A stretch of 64,000 bases of DNA from Kitagawia praeruptora (GCA_037693485.1 CM075344.1:17940501-18004500); one strand, 5' to 3'; positions 10,380 through 21,978 are shown, numbered from the stretch's first letter. The notes: generated by a model not told the origin, from the sequence alone. Made by a program: numbers and translations.

Positions 10380-11140
10380 TTTAATTAATGATTGAAAGAT
10401 ATGATACAATATTTTTGGGTATGTATTAATGATAGTAAGATTATAGTTTAAAATTAAAAGGAAACTTGTTTTAATTAGAAAAAAGAAATATTAATGATTG
10501 AAAGATATGATACAATTGATTAATTTAGGTGTTTATAAAAGGTAATATCTATTAATTAAAAAGTAACATATTTTAATTTGAAAAGACAATCGACTACTTA
10601 CCATTAATTATATTTTTTTATTTATTAATTAACTATAATGCAATATTTTTGGTTATATATTAATGATTGTAAGATTACATTTTAAATTAAAAGGAAACTT
10701 GTTCTAATTCGAAAAAAATATTAACGATTGAAAGATATGATATAATCAATAAATTTAGATGTTTATAGAAGTTAATATCTATTAATTATTTTAATTTTAT
10801 TATTTTCAAATTTATTAGTTAGGATAGTACCTTGATTCAACAAACTAATTGATTATAATTGGCGGCTTAGTTAACGCCGGTGATAGTGAAATATGTGGAG
10901 AGGTTAAGTAGAGGTCAAAGAATAAGTACATTACGGATGAAGAAATTTTAATCGTAATATAATTATGTTAACATTAGTAATTAGTTTTTAAATTAGATAG
11001 AAAATATTAATGATTTTAAAATATGGTATGATTGATTTTTTTATAAAAGGTAATATTTTTAATTAAAAGTAAATGTAAAAACGACAATGGTTAATTACCA
11101 TTAATTATATTATGTCGTTATTTATTTTAATAATTAGGAT
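10380..11140. repeat. diverged ~240-300-bp tandem repeats (unit A)
   Basis: Three diverged copies share AATGATTGAAAGATATGATA, AAAAGGTAATATCTATTAAT and TACCATTAATTATATT. Very AT-rich, no genes. The rest of 10283-11297 is similar and contains nothing else I recognise. Confidence 0.6.
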
Positions 11141-11486
11141 AACTAAACCGAAAATCAAACCAATAAACTTTTAATCTTTCGATTTTAATAAAATAGTATA
11201 GAAGATTTACGAAGGTTGAGGGTGTATTATAATTTAAAAAGAATATTTTCCACAACACAGTTTGAAAGCAATTGTGCTAGCTTCCACTACTTGTATGCAC
11301 TGTTCTGAAAATTGATGATGATTAATCGTCGATTAATCGTTATTCGGTAGGTCATCGTACTGATTTTATAAAAATTGGTTAAAAATCGTTTTTCGAAAAT
11401 CGCTCAAAAATCGGGATTAATCGGTCAAAAATCGGATTAATCGATCAAAAATCGGCCTCATTGCACGCAAGCCCTCATCATGGTAG

Positions 11487-11568
11487 TTTTGGTCTCAGAA
11501 ATCCCTGCAATTATCCGATAAAATCTGTTTTGGTCTCAGAAATCCCTGCAATTATCCGATAAAATCTG
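11487..11568. repeat. 2 x 41-bp tandem duplication (unit A)
   Basis: Two adjacent copies of a 41-bp segment starting TTTTGGTCTCAGAAATCCCT, inside the hAT-like composite. Also present in B and C. Confidence 0.85.
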
Positions 11569-11928
11569 TTAGATCATGAGTTTTGCCAACAACTGCAAGG
11601 AAGGATAATTATAAAAGAAGATAAAACATCTTTCTTTTACACCAAGTACAACATTAATGTGTGCCCTAGGATTAACTTCATTGTTGACTTCCACATCATT
11701 GATAGAACACAGGAATGCATCCGGCTATAAAACATATCACCAAATCACATTCATGTCAAGTTAAATTATATCATATACTTTTTTTAAAAAAAACATGATC
11801 AAAATATTGGAATTGTTGCAAAACTCAGGTACAATTTACAGCGACCTATGAGTAATTGACAAGGAGATACTTACTACCAAACAGTTTCTAAGAAAAACAG
11901 GAAAGAAATATAATAAAATCAAATTTAC

Positions 11929-12491
11929 CTGGCACACGCAATAGCTCACCATCAAAAAATGCTAAATCAATCTGCAGAATGAAAAAATAAAAACGGATTA
12001 ATTGATTGATAGCTCACATAGTGGTCATTGACTTGGAAATAGTATTGGGGATCAGAGAAGTACCTACTTATCTGTTAACAATGGAAAAATATTAATATAC
12101 ATACAAAAATCGTACCTCCGATTCATATCATATTTTACATCACAATAAAATAATAAATCAAATGTGCCAAGACAAAATTAATTAATCAACAATTACTTTT
12201 GGTAGTAACAATAAAGAAACGACTAGGACTAGTGCTTGCAACAAAAAATCTAAACACAATTATCGACAGGCCTATAACAATATAAAAAGAAAACAGACTT
12301 GAAGAATTAGAAAAGTAAAACAAATGATAAAATCCCTAAAAAAAGAGAGACAAAACTTGACCAATAATAAAAGTTATATATACAAGGCAGATCTAAAAAG
12401 AGGTAGAACGGAGGATAAGACTCACAACTTCAATAGCAGTAAAGTGGTGAGAGTGAACTTCTGGTCGCTCTTGTAATCTTTGTTCAAAGAT
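11929..12491 (-). pseudogene. spliced gene-like fragment inside the transposon composite (unit A)
   Basis: Two minus-strand segments look like internal coding exons. The first is 12491-12426 (66 bp, 22 open codons, IFEQRLQERPEVHSHHFTAI...), with acceptor TTAG and donor GTGAGT. The second is 11971-11929 (43 bp, IDLAFFDGELLRVP), with acceptor CTGCAG and donor GTAAAT. Upstream, 12751 and beyond is CT-rich, 5' UTR-like sequence ending at a GTAAGT donor. Further coding-like sequence lies near 11590-11710. I do not recognise the protein. It could be a host gene fragment captured by the CACTA element or the transposon's own gene. Small exons and missing continuity suggest a broken gene. Confidence 0.45.
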
Positions 12492-12889
12492 CTAACATCA
12501 TAACAAATTGATAAATACATCTTAATTAACTATCATAACACTTTAATTACTTACAATTAGTAAAAACACACAAACATAAGTAACATGAATTTGCAGCCCA
12601 GAACAAGTAATACAAGAAAAACAAGTAATTAACACAAAAACTTACTAATTACAGATGATCCAAGCTAAAAGAGCAACCAATCTACAAAAAAAATGTTCAA
12701 TTAAAACAAAATCGAGCTTAAATCGAACTATTAATCGGAAAATTACTTACGATTTGAGCTTCCTTTTCTCTTAATTCGAGCTTCCCTCTTCTCTATTTCG
12801 ATTTACAGAAATCGTAATTACTAAGATGTGGGTTTAATTAGGGTTAAGTAGAGATTAGTGAGGGATGCGGGTGAGAAACAGAGAAAGAG

Positions 12890-13020
12890 GGTCGTGTAGT
12901 ACTGATGAGAGTGAGAGAGAGAGAAGGAGAGATGAAAGAGAGAGATGAGTGTGAGAGAGAGATGAGGGTCGAGAAAGAAGCGGCTAGGTCGAGAGAGAAA
13001 GAAAAGTTGAGAGCGGCTAA
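12890..13020. repeat. GA-rich low-complexity tract (unit A)
   Basis: Purine-rich plus strand, GAGAGAGATGAG-type repeats. On the minus strand this is a CT-rich leader-like sequence upstream of the gene-like exons. The equivalents at about 33230-33370 and 56420-56560 differ by small GA-number changes. Confidence 0.7.
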
Positions 13021-13169
13021 TAATTTAGGGGAAAGTTCAGAGGCGGGGAATAAAATGTTTTAAGGGGGGAAATTGTTTTATTAGAAATGGGGGGAAATAA
13101 TCTAAGGGGGAAATGTTTATTACAAATGGGGGGAAATGTATCAGCCGCGTGTTTTTTATTTTTTCAAAA

Positions 13170-13322
13170 AACATAAAAGACATCGGTTATTTTACCTACC
13201 GATGTCTGAGAAATAGCTTAACATCGCTTTTAAAAAAACCGATGTCAAAAACCTTTTTAACATCGGTGGTTTTTCAAACCGATGTTAAAGGGGCGATGTC
13301 TAATCCAGTTTTTCTAGTAGTG
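13170..13322 (-). mobile_element. CACTA (En/Spm) terminus with subterminal repeats (unit A)
   Basis: Read on the minus strand it begins CACTACTAGAAAAA at 13322, the canonical CACTA terminal motif. Several inverted copies of ACATCGGT/ACCGATGT follow (13180-13290), the type of subterminal array that binds the CACTA transposase. The opposite terminus was not found, and the element probably extends towards about 11470. No transposase is visible, so it is non-autonomous or truncated. Confidence 0.8.
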
Positions 13323-13753
13323 TTGGTAAAAAATTAAAAAATTTGTAGAAAAATTAAAAAAAATTCAAAATTCAAAAAGTATGAAATTGAATAAATTTTA
13401 ATAAAAATCTTATTCTCATATACGAAATTAATATTTTAAACGGTTAAATCATGAATTTTATCAATTTTTTCTCTCATATTGACCCAAATTCAAAAATTAG
13501 ATCTTAAAATTTATATTTATTTCAATAATGCTATATATTTTAAATTTATTTGTATAAATATATGATAATTATTCATGTATAATCAAAATAATAAAATAAT
13601 TACATATATTAATAATAATTATATTTAAAAATTATATTAAATTAGCTCTGATTAATGATCCGATTAATCATTTCGATTAATCCCCGATTATCTGATTAAT
13701 CCCTGGACAGTGCCTCCACCGATTAAGTCCGATTACCGCTTTTTATAACACTT
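13323..13753. other. AT-rich right arm of the hAT-like element (unit A), no gene
   Basis: Extremely AT-rich, ending in a cluster of GATTAATC-type motifs (13645-13740) that mirror those at 11310-11450. No ORF. Confidence 0.5.
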
Positions 13754-13879
13754 CTTGTATGTTGTTAAACTCAATTTTCACATTGAGAAGATAATAAAAG
13801 ATTTATTTTATACAAGTGATCAAACAATTTCGTTATGCGAGAATTTGTAGGAGAAGTTCAAAAACAAAACTTCATTACT

Positions 13880-14326
13880 ACATGACGAGGTGTTTTTAGG
13901 TTGCTGAAGCTCTTCCTCTGCTACATAAATTTCAATTAAGATTACGCAACTGATATGGTACTCGTATTCTCTTACCTGTGCAGGTTAAAGTTTTAGGTTG
14001 CTACAGCTGCAACCTAACACCAGATTCTCAAACCGCGCATAAGAAACGAAGTGAAAAATATTTTACAAAGTAAGCTAGTCCTTCAAGACTGACAAATACC
14101 GATTTTGTGCTTATACAAGTAATCAGTCCAATTATAAATTAAATATAGCCCAACAACATTCTTCAGCATAAGGACAATTTCAACTTTAAAAGAAACACAA
14201 AGATTAGTGAAGTACAAGCCTCGAGGCTTTAGATTTGGACTGAGTTGTTTAGAATAACGAAGTATGTAGAATAAATCGAGTAGGAGGGTGTCCGAGCCAA
14301 CTTTCTTTCTGGTGCTTTCTTTTAGT
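13880..14326 (-). pseudogene. 3' remnant of a second F-box paralogue (unit A)
   Basis: This segment aligns with 1640-2335, the last exon and 3' region of the intact F-box gene. Minus-strand codons near 14326-14230 read STRKKVGSDTLLLDLFYIL, against STRKEAGSDALLLDLFYLL in the intact gene. The shared 3' sequence includes TGATATGGTACTC and GCAGGTTAAAGTTTTA. Homology stops where the copia LTR begins, so copia insertion removed or displaced the F-box exon. The unit therefore once held at least three F-box paralogues. Confidence 0.78.
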
Positions 14327-14641
14327 TGAAAAGAATAAACAAAGGGAATCAATTTTTCGATCAGGCTTAATTTGTAAGAAAACTCGGTAACAAATTAATA
14401 AACTAGATAACAAAATAGTAAAGAACAGATGTAAATCTCCATTGATGAACAAACATATCTCAGCGTTTATATTTACAGAGAACATAACAAACTTTCTATA
14501 TGATGTAACTAACTGAAAAGAGAAGCATTCTAAAACTATTTATAGACATCATATTGCAGCTGTGTTGCCAGTTGTATTTTCTTGTGTGTTGACTCTGTCA
14601 ACTCATCACAGTCAGCATTCTCAGCATTCTCCTTACTAACA
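14327..14641 (-). repeat. copia 3' LTR (unit A)
   Basis: On the minus strand it begins TGTTAGTAAGG at 14641, directly after the polypurine tract GAGGGGGGATG. It contains a TATA box (TATAAATAG, 14544-14536) and probably ends ...CTTTTCA at 14327, where F-box homology resumes. The left boundary is inferred from that homology break. The second LTR is not in the window. Confidence 0.7.
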
Positions 14642-16017
14642 TCCCCCCTCAAGTTAGGAGGGGCAAAGTAGTTGCAGACTCCTAACTTGGAGCTGAGAAA
14701 CTGAAGTTGAGCTGCAGACAAAGACTTGGTAAAAATGTCTGCAGGTTGAAGTTTAGAGGCAATATGAACAGGTTTAATAACCCCTTGTTGAAGTTTCTCA
14801 CGAACGAGATGACAATCGATAGCAAAATGCTTTGTACGCTCGTGGAAAACAGGATTGGAAGCAATATAAATGGCAGACTGATTGTCACAGAAAAGAGTGG
14901 CAGGTGCAAACTTTGGCAGTTTGAGCTCAGAAAATAAAGAAAGGAGCCAAGAAACCTCACAAGTGACATCTGCCATTGCCCGATACTCAGCTTCGGCTGA
15001 AGAACGAGACACAGTAGGCTGTTTCTTACTACGCCAACTAACCAAAGAAGAGCCAAGCAAAACACCATAACCAGTAACTGATCTTCGTGTTAGTTGACAG
15101 CAAGCCCAGTCAGCATCACAGAATGCAGTCAAAGTTAAAGAACTTTTTGCAGGGAAAAAGATGCCTTGACCACAGGTACCTTTCAAATATCGTAACAGCA
15201 TGTAAGTGGCTTGTAAATGAATAGGCTTAGGATGAGCCAAAAACTGTGAAAGAGTATGCACAGTATATGCAATATCAGGCCGAGACAGAGTAAGATAAAT
15301 CAATCTTCCCATAATTCTTCGATACAAACTCACATAAGAAATATCATCCACATCCTGTGTAGTAAGAAGAGCATGATTTTGCTCTAAAGGTAAGGCGGAA
15401 GGTTTACAATCTAAGCAACCAGTATCTTTTAACAAATCCAAGGTATATTTGCGTTGATTCAAGTAAATACCAGCATCTGACCTTGCAATTTCAATACCCA
15501 AAAAATACTTAAGAGGACCCAAGTCCTTGATTTTGAACTGAGAGCTTAAAAACACCTTAACAGCTTGTAGTTGATCAACATTATTACCAGCCAAGATCAT
15601 GTCATCTACGTAGACAAGAAGAATAGAAATGGAATTGTTGTGATGTAGGATAAACATACTGTTGTCACTATGAGTTTGTTTAAAACCATAGCGAATTAAA
15701 GCAGTAGAAAGCTTGACAAACCATTGACGAGGGGCTTGACGAAGACCATATAAAGACTTTTTGAGTCGACATGCTAGAGGCTGATTAGGATATTTCTGCA
15801 AGACCTCAAGAGAAGGAGAATAGCCTGGAGGAAGAGTCATATAAACCTCTTCCATAAGATCACCATGTAAAAACGCATTGGTCACATCTAATTGACCAAT
15901 AGACCATCCCTGACTGGCTGTAAGTGCAAGTAATACACGAAAAGAAGTCATCTTAGCGACTGGAGCAAACGTCTCAAAAAAAATCCAAACCATGTGTTTG
16001 AGTGAAGCCCTTGGCAA
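14536..16017 (-). pseudogene. copia RT-RNase H fragment (unit A)
   Basis: An open frame covering the C-terminal two thirds of the copia reverse transcriptase (LDVTNAFLHGDL, LLVYVDDMILAG catalytic box, KDLGPLKYFLGIEI) and its RNase H (FCDADWA, SRSSAEAEYRAMA, FCDNQSA). It ends after ...APPNLRG, running through the polypurine tract into the LTR, as is common in plant copia elements. Compared with unit C, an extra A near 15977 shifts the frame just before the truncation, so the first residues are not authentic. Confidence 0.88.
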
Positions 16018-16020
16018 CTA

Positions 16021-19000
16021 TCAACTTTAACATATATTATAAAGACTTATATAATATTTTTTATCCATTAAATTGAACAATAAAAAAAATTATGACATCA
16101 ATATCAAATTCTAATAGCTAATACAATCTTTTCTAGTGAGTCGTCTTCTCGTTAAATACGTTTTGAGTCGCTCTTATTTGGAACCGAAATTCTAACTAAT
16201 TATATAAAGAAAGTAAATTCCAAATTTTATATTCTTTAAACTTTCTAATATTTATAGAGTTTTAAAAATGAAAATACATCTTATTTTTTCTGTATATTAT
16301 AGATATTCATGTACTTATTTACAACTTCTGCATGAGAATGTCTTTCTGTTATGTTAACATATAAAAAAATTAAATTCGAAGACTTTTCGTTACGGGAATA
16401 ATATTAAATTTATGGATATATTTTTCTAATGCAAGTATAATTAACTTGTATTAAAAAGATAAAATAAAGGATTTCTAGGAAAAAAGATATATAATTTTAA
16501 AAATCGTGTAAGACGTCTCCACCGTCCTCGTATTCTACTTCTATTAATAAAACATTTCTATTTTATGTATTCCTTATATATTCAAACATTTTTATACGGT
16601 CTTCTCTAATGAATCGCTTTCTCGTTAAACACGGTTATTACTATTTATCTACTCCCTGGTTAAGACCAAAAACCTAACTTTTACATGTATCACTTGTATG
16701 ATAATGTTTATCCATAAAAATCAAATCCTAAAAATAAAATAAAATTTATAACATCAAAATGATATTTTAATAGCTAATACAATCTTTCATAGTGAGCCGT
16801 CTTCCTGTTAAACACGTTTCGAGCCGCTCTCGTTTGGGTCGAAATTCCAAATTCATTACATATTATTATTGATACTTATCTTACACAACAACTTTTTTCC
16901 TTAAAATTAAAACCTAAAAAATAGAGTGAATTCCAATTTATACTTTATCTAGACTTTCTAAAATTTATGGAGTTTTAGAAAATGAAAGCACATCTTATTT
17001 TCTCTTTATATTATAGATACTTCTATTTTTATTTAGGATTTCAGCATGCGAATGTTCTTTTATAATGTTAACACATCAATTCTTTTCTTTTAAATACGAT
17101 GACTTTTTTATGATAATAGTATTGGATTTATGAATAATTTTTCCTAATAGAAGTATAATTAACTTATATAAAAAATATATAATTTAAGAAGATCGTACTT
17201 TCTATAAAATATTTAGTTATATGGATGCTCTATATATTCAAACACATATTCTACTTCTAATAGAACTTTTATTTATATGTTTTTCTATAAATTCGAACTC
17301 TTATTCTCTATAAATTCAAACTCATATTCTACTTCCAATAGAACTTTTAATCGTATGCTTTATAAATACTTATTCTACTTCCAATAGAAACTTTTATTTA
17401 TATGTTTTTTCTATAAATTTGAACTCTTATCTCTATAAATTCGAACTCATATATTCTACTTTCAATAGAACTTTTAATCATATGCTTTATAAATACTTAT
17501 TCTACTTACAATAGAACTTCTAATCATATGTCTTCTTATAAATTCGAACTCTTCACCACTATAAATTTGAACACCTATTTTACTTCTAATATGTTAAATG
17601 ATATTTTTATATTTATAAGTATTTAAAATTCTAAAATTCTAGAAAGAAAGTAAATTCCAAATTTTATATTCTTTAAACTTTCTAATATTTATAGAGTTTT
17701 AAAAATGAAAATACATCTTATTTTTTCTGTATATTATAGATATTCATGTACTTATTTACAACTTCTGCATGAGAATGTCTTTCTGTTATGTTAACATATT
17801 AAAAAAATTAAATTCGAAGACTTTTCGTTACGGGAATAATATTAAATTTATGGATATATTTTTCTAATGCAAGTATAATTAACTTGTATAAAAAAGATAA
17901 AATAAAGGATTTCTAGGAAAAAAGATATATAATTTTAAAAATCGTGTAAGACGTCTCCACCGTCCTCGTATTCTACTTCTATTAATAAAACATTTCTATT
18001 TTATGTATTCCTTATATATTCAAACATTTTTATACGGTCTTCTCTAATGAATCGCTTTCTCGTTAAACACGGTTATTACTATTTATCTGCTCCCTAGTTA
18101 AGACCAAAAACTTAACTTTTACATGTATCACTTGTATGATAATGTTTATCCATAAAAATCAAATCCTAAAAATAAAATAAAATTTATAACATCAAAATGA
18201 TATTTTAATAGCTAATACAATCTTTCATAGTGAGCCGTCTTCCTGTTAAACACGTTTCGAGCCGCTCTCGTTTGGGTCGAAATTCCAAATTCATTACATA
18301 TTATTATTGATACTTATTTACACAACAACTTTTTTCCTTAAAATTAAAACCTAAAAAATAGAGTGAATTCCAATTTATACTTTATCTAGACTTTCTAAAA
18401 TTTATGGAGTTTTAGAAAATGAAAGCACATCTTATTTTCTCTTTATATTATAGATACTTCTATTTTTATTTAGGATTTCTGCATGAGAATGTTCTTTTAT
18501 AATGTTAACACATCAATTCTTTTATTTTAAATACGATGACTTTTTTATGATAATAGTATTGAATTTATGAATAAATTTTCCTAATAGAAGTATAATTAAC
18601 TTATATAAAAAATATATAATTTAAGAAGATCATACTTTCTATAAAATATTTAGTTATATGGATGCTCTATATATTCAAACACATATTCTACTTCTAATAG
18701 AACTTTTATTTATATGTTTTTCTATAAATTCGAACTCTTATTCTCTATAAATTCAAACTCCTATTCTACTTCCAATAGAACTTTTAATCGTATGCTTTAT
18801 AAATACTTATTCTACTTCCAATAGAAACTTTTATTTATATGTTTTTTTTTTATAAATTTGAACTCTTATCTCTATAAATTCGAACTCCTATATTCTACTT
18901 TCAATAGAACTTTTAATCAAATGCTTTATAAATACTTATTCTACTTACAATAGAACTTCTAATCATATGTCTTCCTATAAATTCGAACTCTTCACCACTA

Positions 19001-20510
19001 TAAATTCGAACACCTATTTTACTTCTAATATGTTAAATGATATTTTTATATTTATAAGTATTTAAAATTCTAAAATTCTAGAAAGAAAGTAAATTCCAAA
19101 TTTTATATTCTTTAAACTTTCTAATATTTATAGAGTTTAAAAAATGAAAATACATCTTATTTTTTCTGTATATTATAGATATTCATGTACTTATTTACAA
19201 CTTCTGCATGAGAATGTCTTTCTGTTATGTTAACATATAAAAAAATTAAATTCGAAGACTTTTCGTTACGGGAATAATATTAAATTTATGGATATATTTT
19301 TCTAATGCAAGTATAATTAACTTGTATAAAAAAGATAAAATAAAGGATTTCTAGGAAAAAAGATATATAATTCTAAAAATCGTGTAAGACGTCTCCACCG
19401 TCCTCGTATTCTACTTCTATTAATAAAACATTTCTATTTTATGTATTCCTTATATATTCAAACATTTTTATACGGTCTTCTTTCTCGTTAAACACGGTTA
19501 TTACTATTTATCTGCTCCCTAGTTAAGACCAAAAACCTAACTTTTACATGTATCACTTGTATGATAATGTTTATCCATAAAAATCAAATCCTAAAAATAA
19601 AATAAAATTTATAACATCAAAATGATATTTTAATAGCTAATACAATCTTTCATAGTGAGCCGTCTTCCTGTTAAACACGTTTCGAGCCGCTCTCGTTTGG
19701 GTCGAAATTCCAAATTCATTACATATTATTATTGATACTTATCTTACACAACAACTTTTTTCCTTAAAATTAAAACCTAAAAAATAGAGTGAATTCCAAT
19801 TTATACTTTATCTAGACTTTCTAAAATTTATGGAGTTTTAGAAAATGAAAGCATATCTTATTTTCTCTTTATATTATAGATACTTCTATTTTTATTTAGG
19901 ATTTCTGCATGAGAATGTTCTTTTATAATGTTAACACATCAATTCTTTTCTTTTAAATACGATGACTTTTTTATGATAATAGTATTGGATTTATGAATAG
20001 ATTTTCCTAATAGAAGTATAATTAACTTATATAAAAAATATATAATTTAAGAAGATCATACTTTCTATAAAATATTTAGTTATATGGATGCTCTATATAT
20101 TCAAACACATATTCTACTTCTAATAGAACTTTTATTTATATGTTTTTCTATAAATTCGAACTCTTATTCTCTATAAATTCAAACTCCTATTCTACTTCCA
20201 ATAGAACTTTTAATCGTATGCTTTATAAATACTTATTCTACTTCCAATAGAAACTTTTATTTATATGTTTTTTCTATAAATTTGAACTCTTATCTCTATA
20301 AATTCGAACTCCTATATTCTACTTTCAATAGAACTTTTAATCATATGCTTTATAAATACTTATTGTACTTACAATAGAACTTCTAATCATATGTCTTCTT
20401 ATAAATTCGAACTCTTCACCACTATAAATTCGAACACCTATTTTACTTCTAGTATGTTAAATGATATTTTTATAAGTATTTAAAATTCTAAAATTCTAGA
20501 AAATTAGAAA
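16021..20510. repeat. 1.44-kb satellite array, three copies (unit A)
   Basis: Three tandem copies with periods of 1437 and 1439 bp (anchor AAAGTAAATTC at 16210, 17647 and 19086), nearly identical to each other. Each copy contains two diverged halves sharing GTTAAACACG, GAGCCGCTCTCGTTTGGG-like and CTTTCTAA-ATTTAT motifs. Its second half also holds a run of short sub-repeats (TTCTACTTCCAATAGAACTT, CTATAAATTCGAACTC). No ORF. The left edge abuts the truncated copia. Confidence 0.92.
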
Positions 20511-20708
20511 AATAGATTGAGACGATCTTAGAGCGCCACCTAAACTCCCGCGTACCCTCCTTTATATATATATATATATTGATGATTGATGTTAATTTTT
20601 TTAAATTGATTCTGAATTTCTGATGTCAAATGTTAAGGTCTACTAGTAATTAGTTACAATGTAATTAATACTGATAGATTTTTATATTTATATAAATTGT
20701 ATTAATAA
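20511..20708. other. satellite-to-unit-B junction segment
   Basis: A short GC-richer piece (GAGCGCCACCTAAACTCCCG), a (TA)n microsatellite at about 20562-20579, then AT-rich DNA leading into the shared unit head. The same segment precedes unit C at 40871-41078 but is missing before unit A. No gene. Confidence 0.75.
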
Positions 20709-21128
20709 AAATATTTTAAATTGTTAATTTAACTAATCTGGGTAATTTGGAAAATTTTGATACTCATTCGATATCTTTAACATTGCTCTTACTTTGAATG
20801 TTAATTTAGTGATTTTTATAAATTAATAAGTACGGAGTAGTAAATAGATAAATTAAAGTTTGTTATATCATTATGGGGTATTTTCTATTATATTTTTAGT
20901 GCAAATTATCCAATAACAAGTTTTATGAATTTATAGTTGTATTTGGCGATGACGTTGATTCAAATTATTGAATTGTATTTTTGCAAAATGTTTTGAAAAA
21001 AACCATATTTTTACCATTTTTCTACAAAATTCGAATTTTTTGCTTGCAAAAATATTGAAGGAATTTTTGCAATTTTGTTCAAGTTAGTATTTTTAAGAAA
21101 ACCTCAATTTCTTGATGATTATCTGGTA

Positions 21129-21342
21129 CCAAAAAGGTCAAATAATAATTTGCAACCTTCGCTAAATCTAGCTCTCACCTCTTGGTCTTGATGTATCTCC
21201 CTCGTTTCCTCTACGAAATATCGGTTCGAATCTTGTCAAAAATAAGATGGATGTGTGAATATAAAAAAAAAATTCGCTAAATCCGTAATGGATAGATGAC
21301 CAACAATCTGCAGTTTTCACCACAATTAGATAATCAAATCGA
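21129..21342 (-). pseudogene. F-box gene relic (unit B)
   Basis: The same relic as in unit A, with the F-box helix homology at 21273-21342 and the same SINE and frame-breaking deletion. It was broken before the segmental duplication. Confidence 0.75.
21169..21272 (+). mobile_element. SINE, unit B copy
   Basis: Duplicate of the unit A SINE, with the same 11-bp target duplication, B box and A-rich tail. It is inherited through the segmental duplication, not an independent insertion. Confidence 0.8.
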
Positions 21343-21823
21343 CGAGTATAGGGAGAGCCCTCACCTTTAGCTAGATATAGGAAAGCCACTGTCAGACAAC
21401 CTGATACATTACACTACTCAAGAAAATAAGCTTAGCCAAGCTTTTCGAAACAGCCATTGAACAAATACGGAGAGCAGCATCAATTGAATCTAACATATTA
21501 AAAGGTGACAAGTTAAGAACAAAGTCCAGCTATATGTGATCAAACATCAAATAGAGGGGACATTGAAGTATAGAATCAGATCAAGACCACGAACATTAGA
21601 AACTCTATCAATGAGACATCACTCCGTGGCGCTCTACAACTCGAAGTACAAACTTGAGAGAAAAAAAAAACAAGGGTTCTGAAACATCAAGAAAACAATT
21701 TCTACTATCACTGCATGTTACATCATAATATCCATATGTTTCCACTTACCAGGTTCCACAATGAGTTCCATGACTGATGGATATTTTCAATCATAATTGT
21801 ATTAGCTGATATGTAGACGCACA

Positions 21824-21978
21824 TTAGGTTCGAAAAGGTAGCCAGCCAATTGATTTTTTAAAAGGTTCTCAATGGAGACGCCCATTGCAGCCAGCCAATT
21901 GACTTTAAAAGGTTCAATAGAGACCCTTATTAGGTTCGTAAAGATAGCCAGCCAATTGACTTTAAAAGGTTCAATGGA
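21824..21978. repeat. three-copy ~55-bp tandem repeat (unit B)
   Basis: Same three-copy repeat as at 1435-1589, with the same surroundings. Confidence 0.75.

Larger units (their letters stand above)
11298..13753. mobile_element. hAT-like non-autonomous element (unit A)
   Basis: Flanked by 8-bp direct repeats CTTGTATG (11290-11297 and 13754-13761), the target size of hAT elements. The inward ends read CACTGTTCTGAAAA and, on the other strand, AAGTGTTATAAAAA, both one or two changes from a CAGTGTT-type hAT terminus. Both subterminal regions are rich in GATTAATCG and CGATTAATC motifs. No transposase is visible. The interior contains a CACTA end and exon-like sequence, so it is a composite. The call rests on the 8-bp repeat and weak TIRs. 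Confidence 0.6.
14327..16020 (-). mobile_element. Ty1/copia element, 3' portion only (unit A)
   Basis: Minus-strand 3' end of a copia element: partial RT, RNase H, polypurine tract and one LTR. It stops abruptly near 16020, where satellite DNA begins. The 5' part (LTR, gag, integrase) is missing. Confidence 0.88.
320..20708 (+). repeat. tandem duplication unit A (20.4 kb)
   Basis: Nearly every feature here recurs at +20389 bp, falling to +20354-20357 after a 35-bp indel. Base differences from unit B are sparse. The unit holds the F-box locus, the LINE plus gypsy insertion, foldback, hAT-like and CACTA sequences, a truncated copia and the satellite. Its left end lacks the roughly 140-200 bp that precede units B and C, which identifies a breakpoint. 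Confidence 0.95.

Noticed and set aside
11285..11297. CACTACTTGTATG as the missing left CACTA terminus
   Set aside because: Only the first seven bases match CACTACTAGAAAAA and the 3-bp flanks do not match; the CTTGTATG part is better explained as a hAT target duplication.
13113..13337. 74-codon ORF present in A, B and C
   Set aside because: It overlaps the CACTA terminus and its inverted ACATCGGT repeats; conservation follows from the duplication.
14536..16017. Copia RT-RNase H fragment as an intact gene
   Set aside because: It lacks the RT N-terminus, integrase and gag, and begins after a frameshift relative to unit C.
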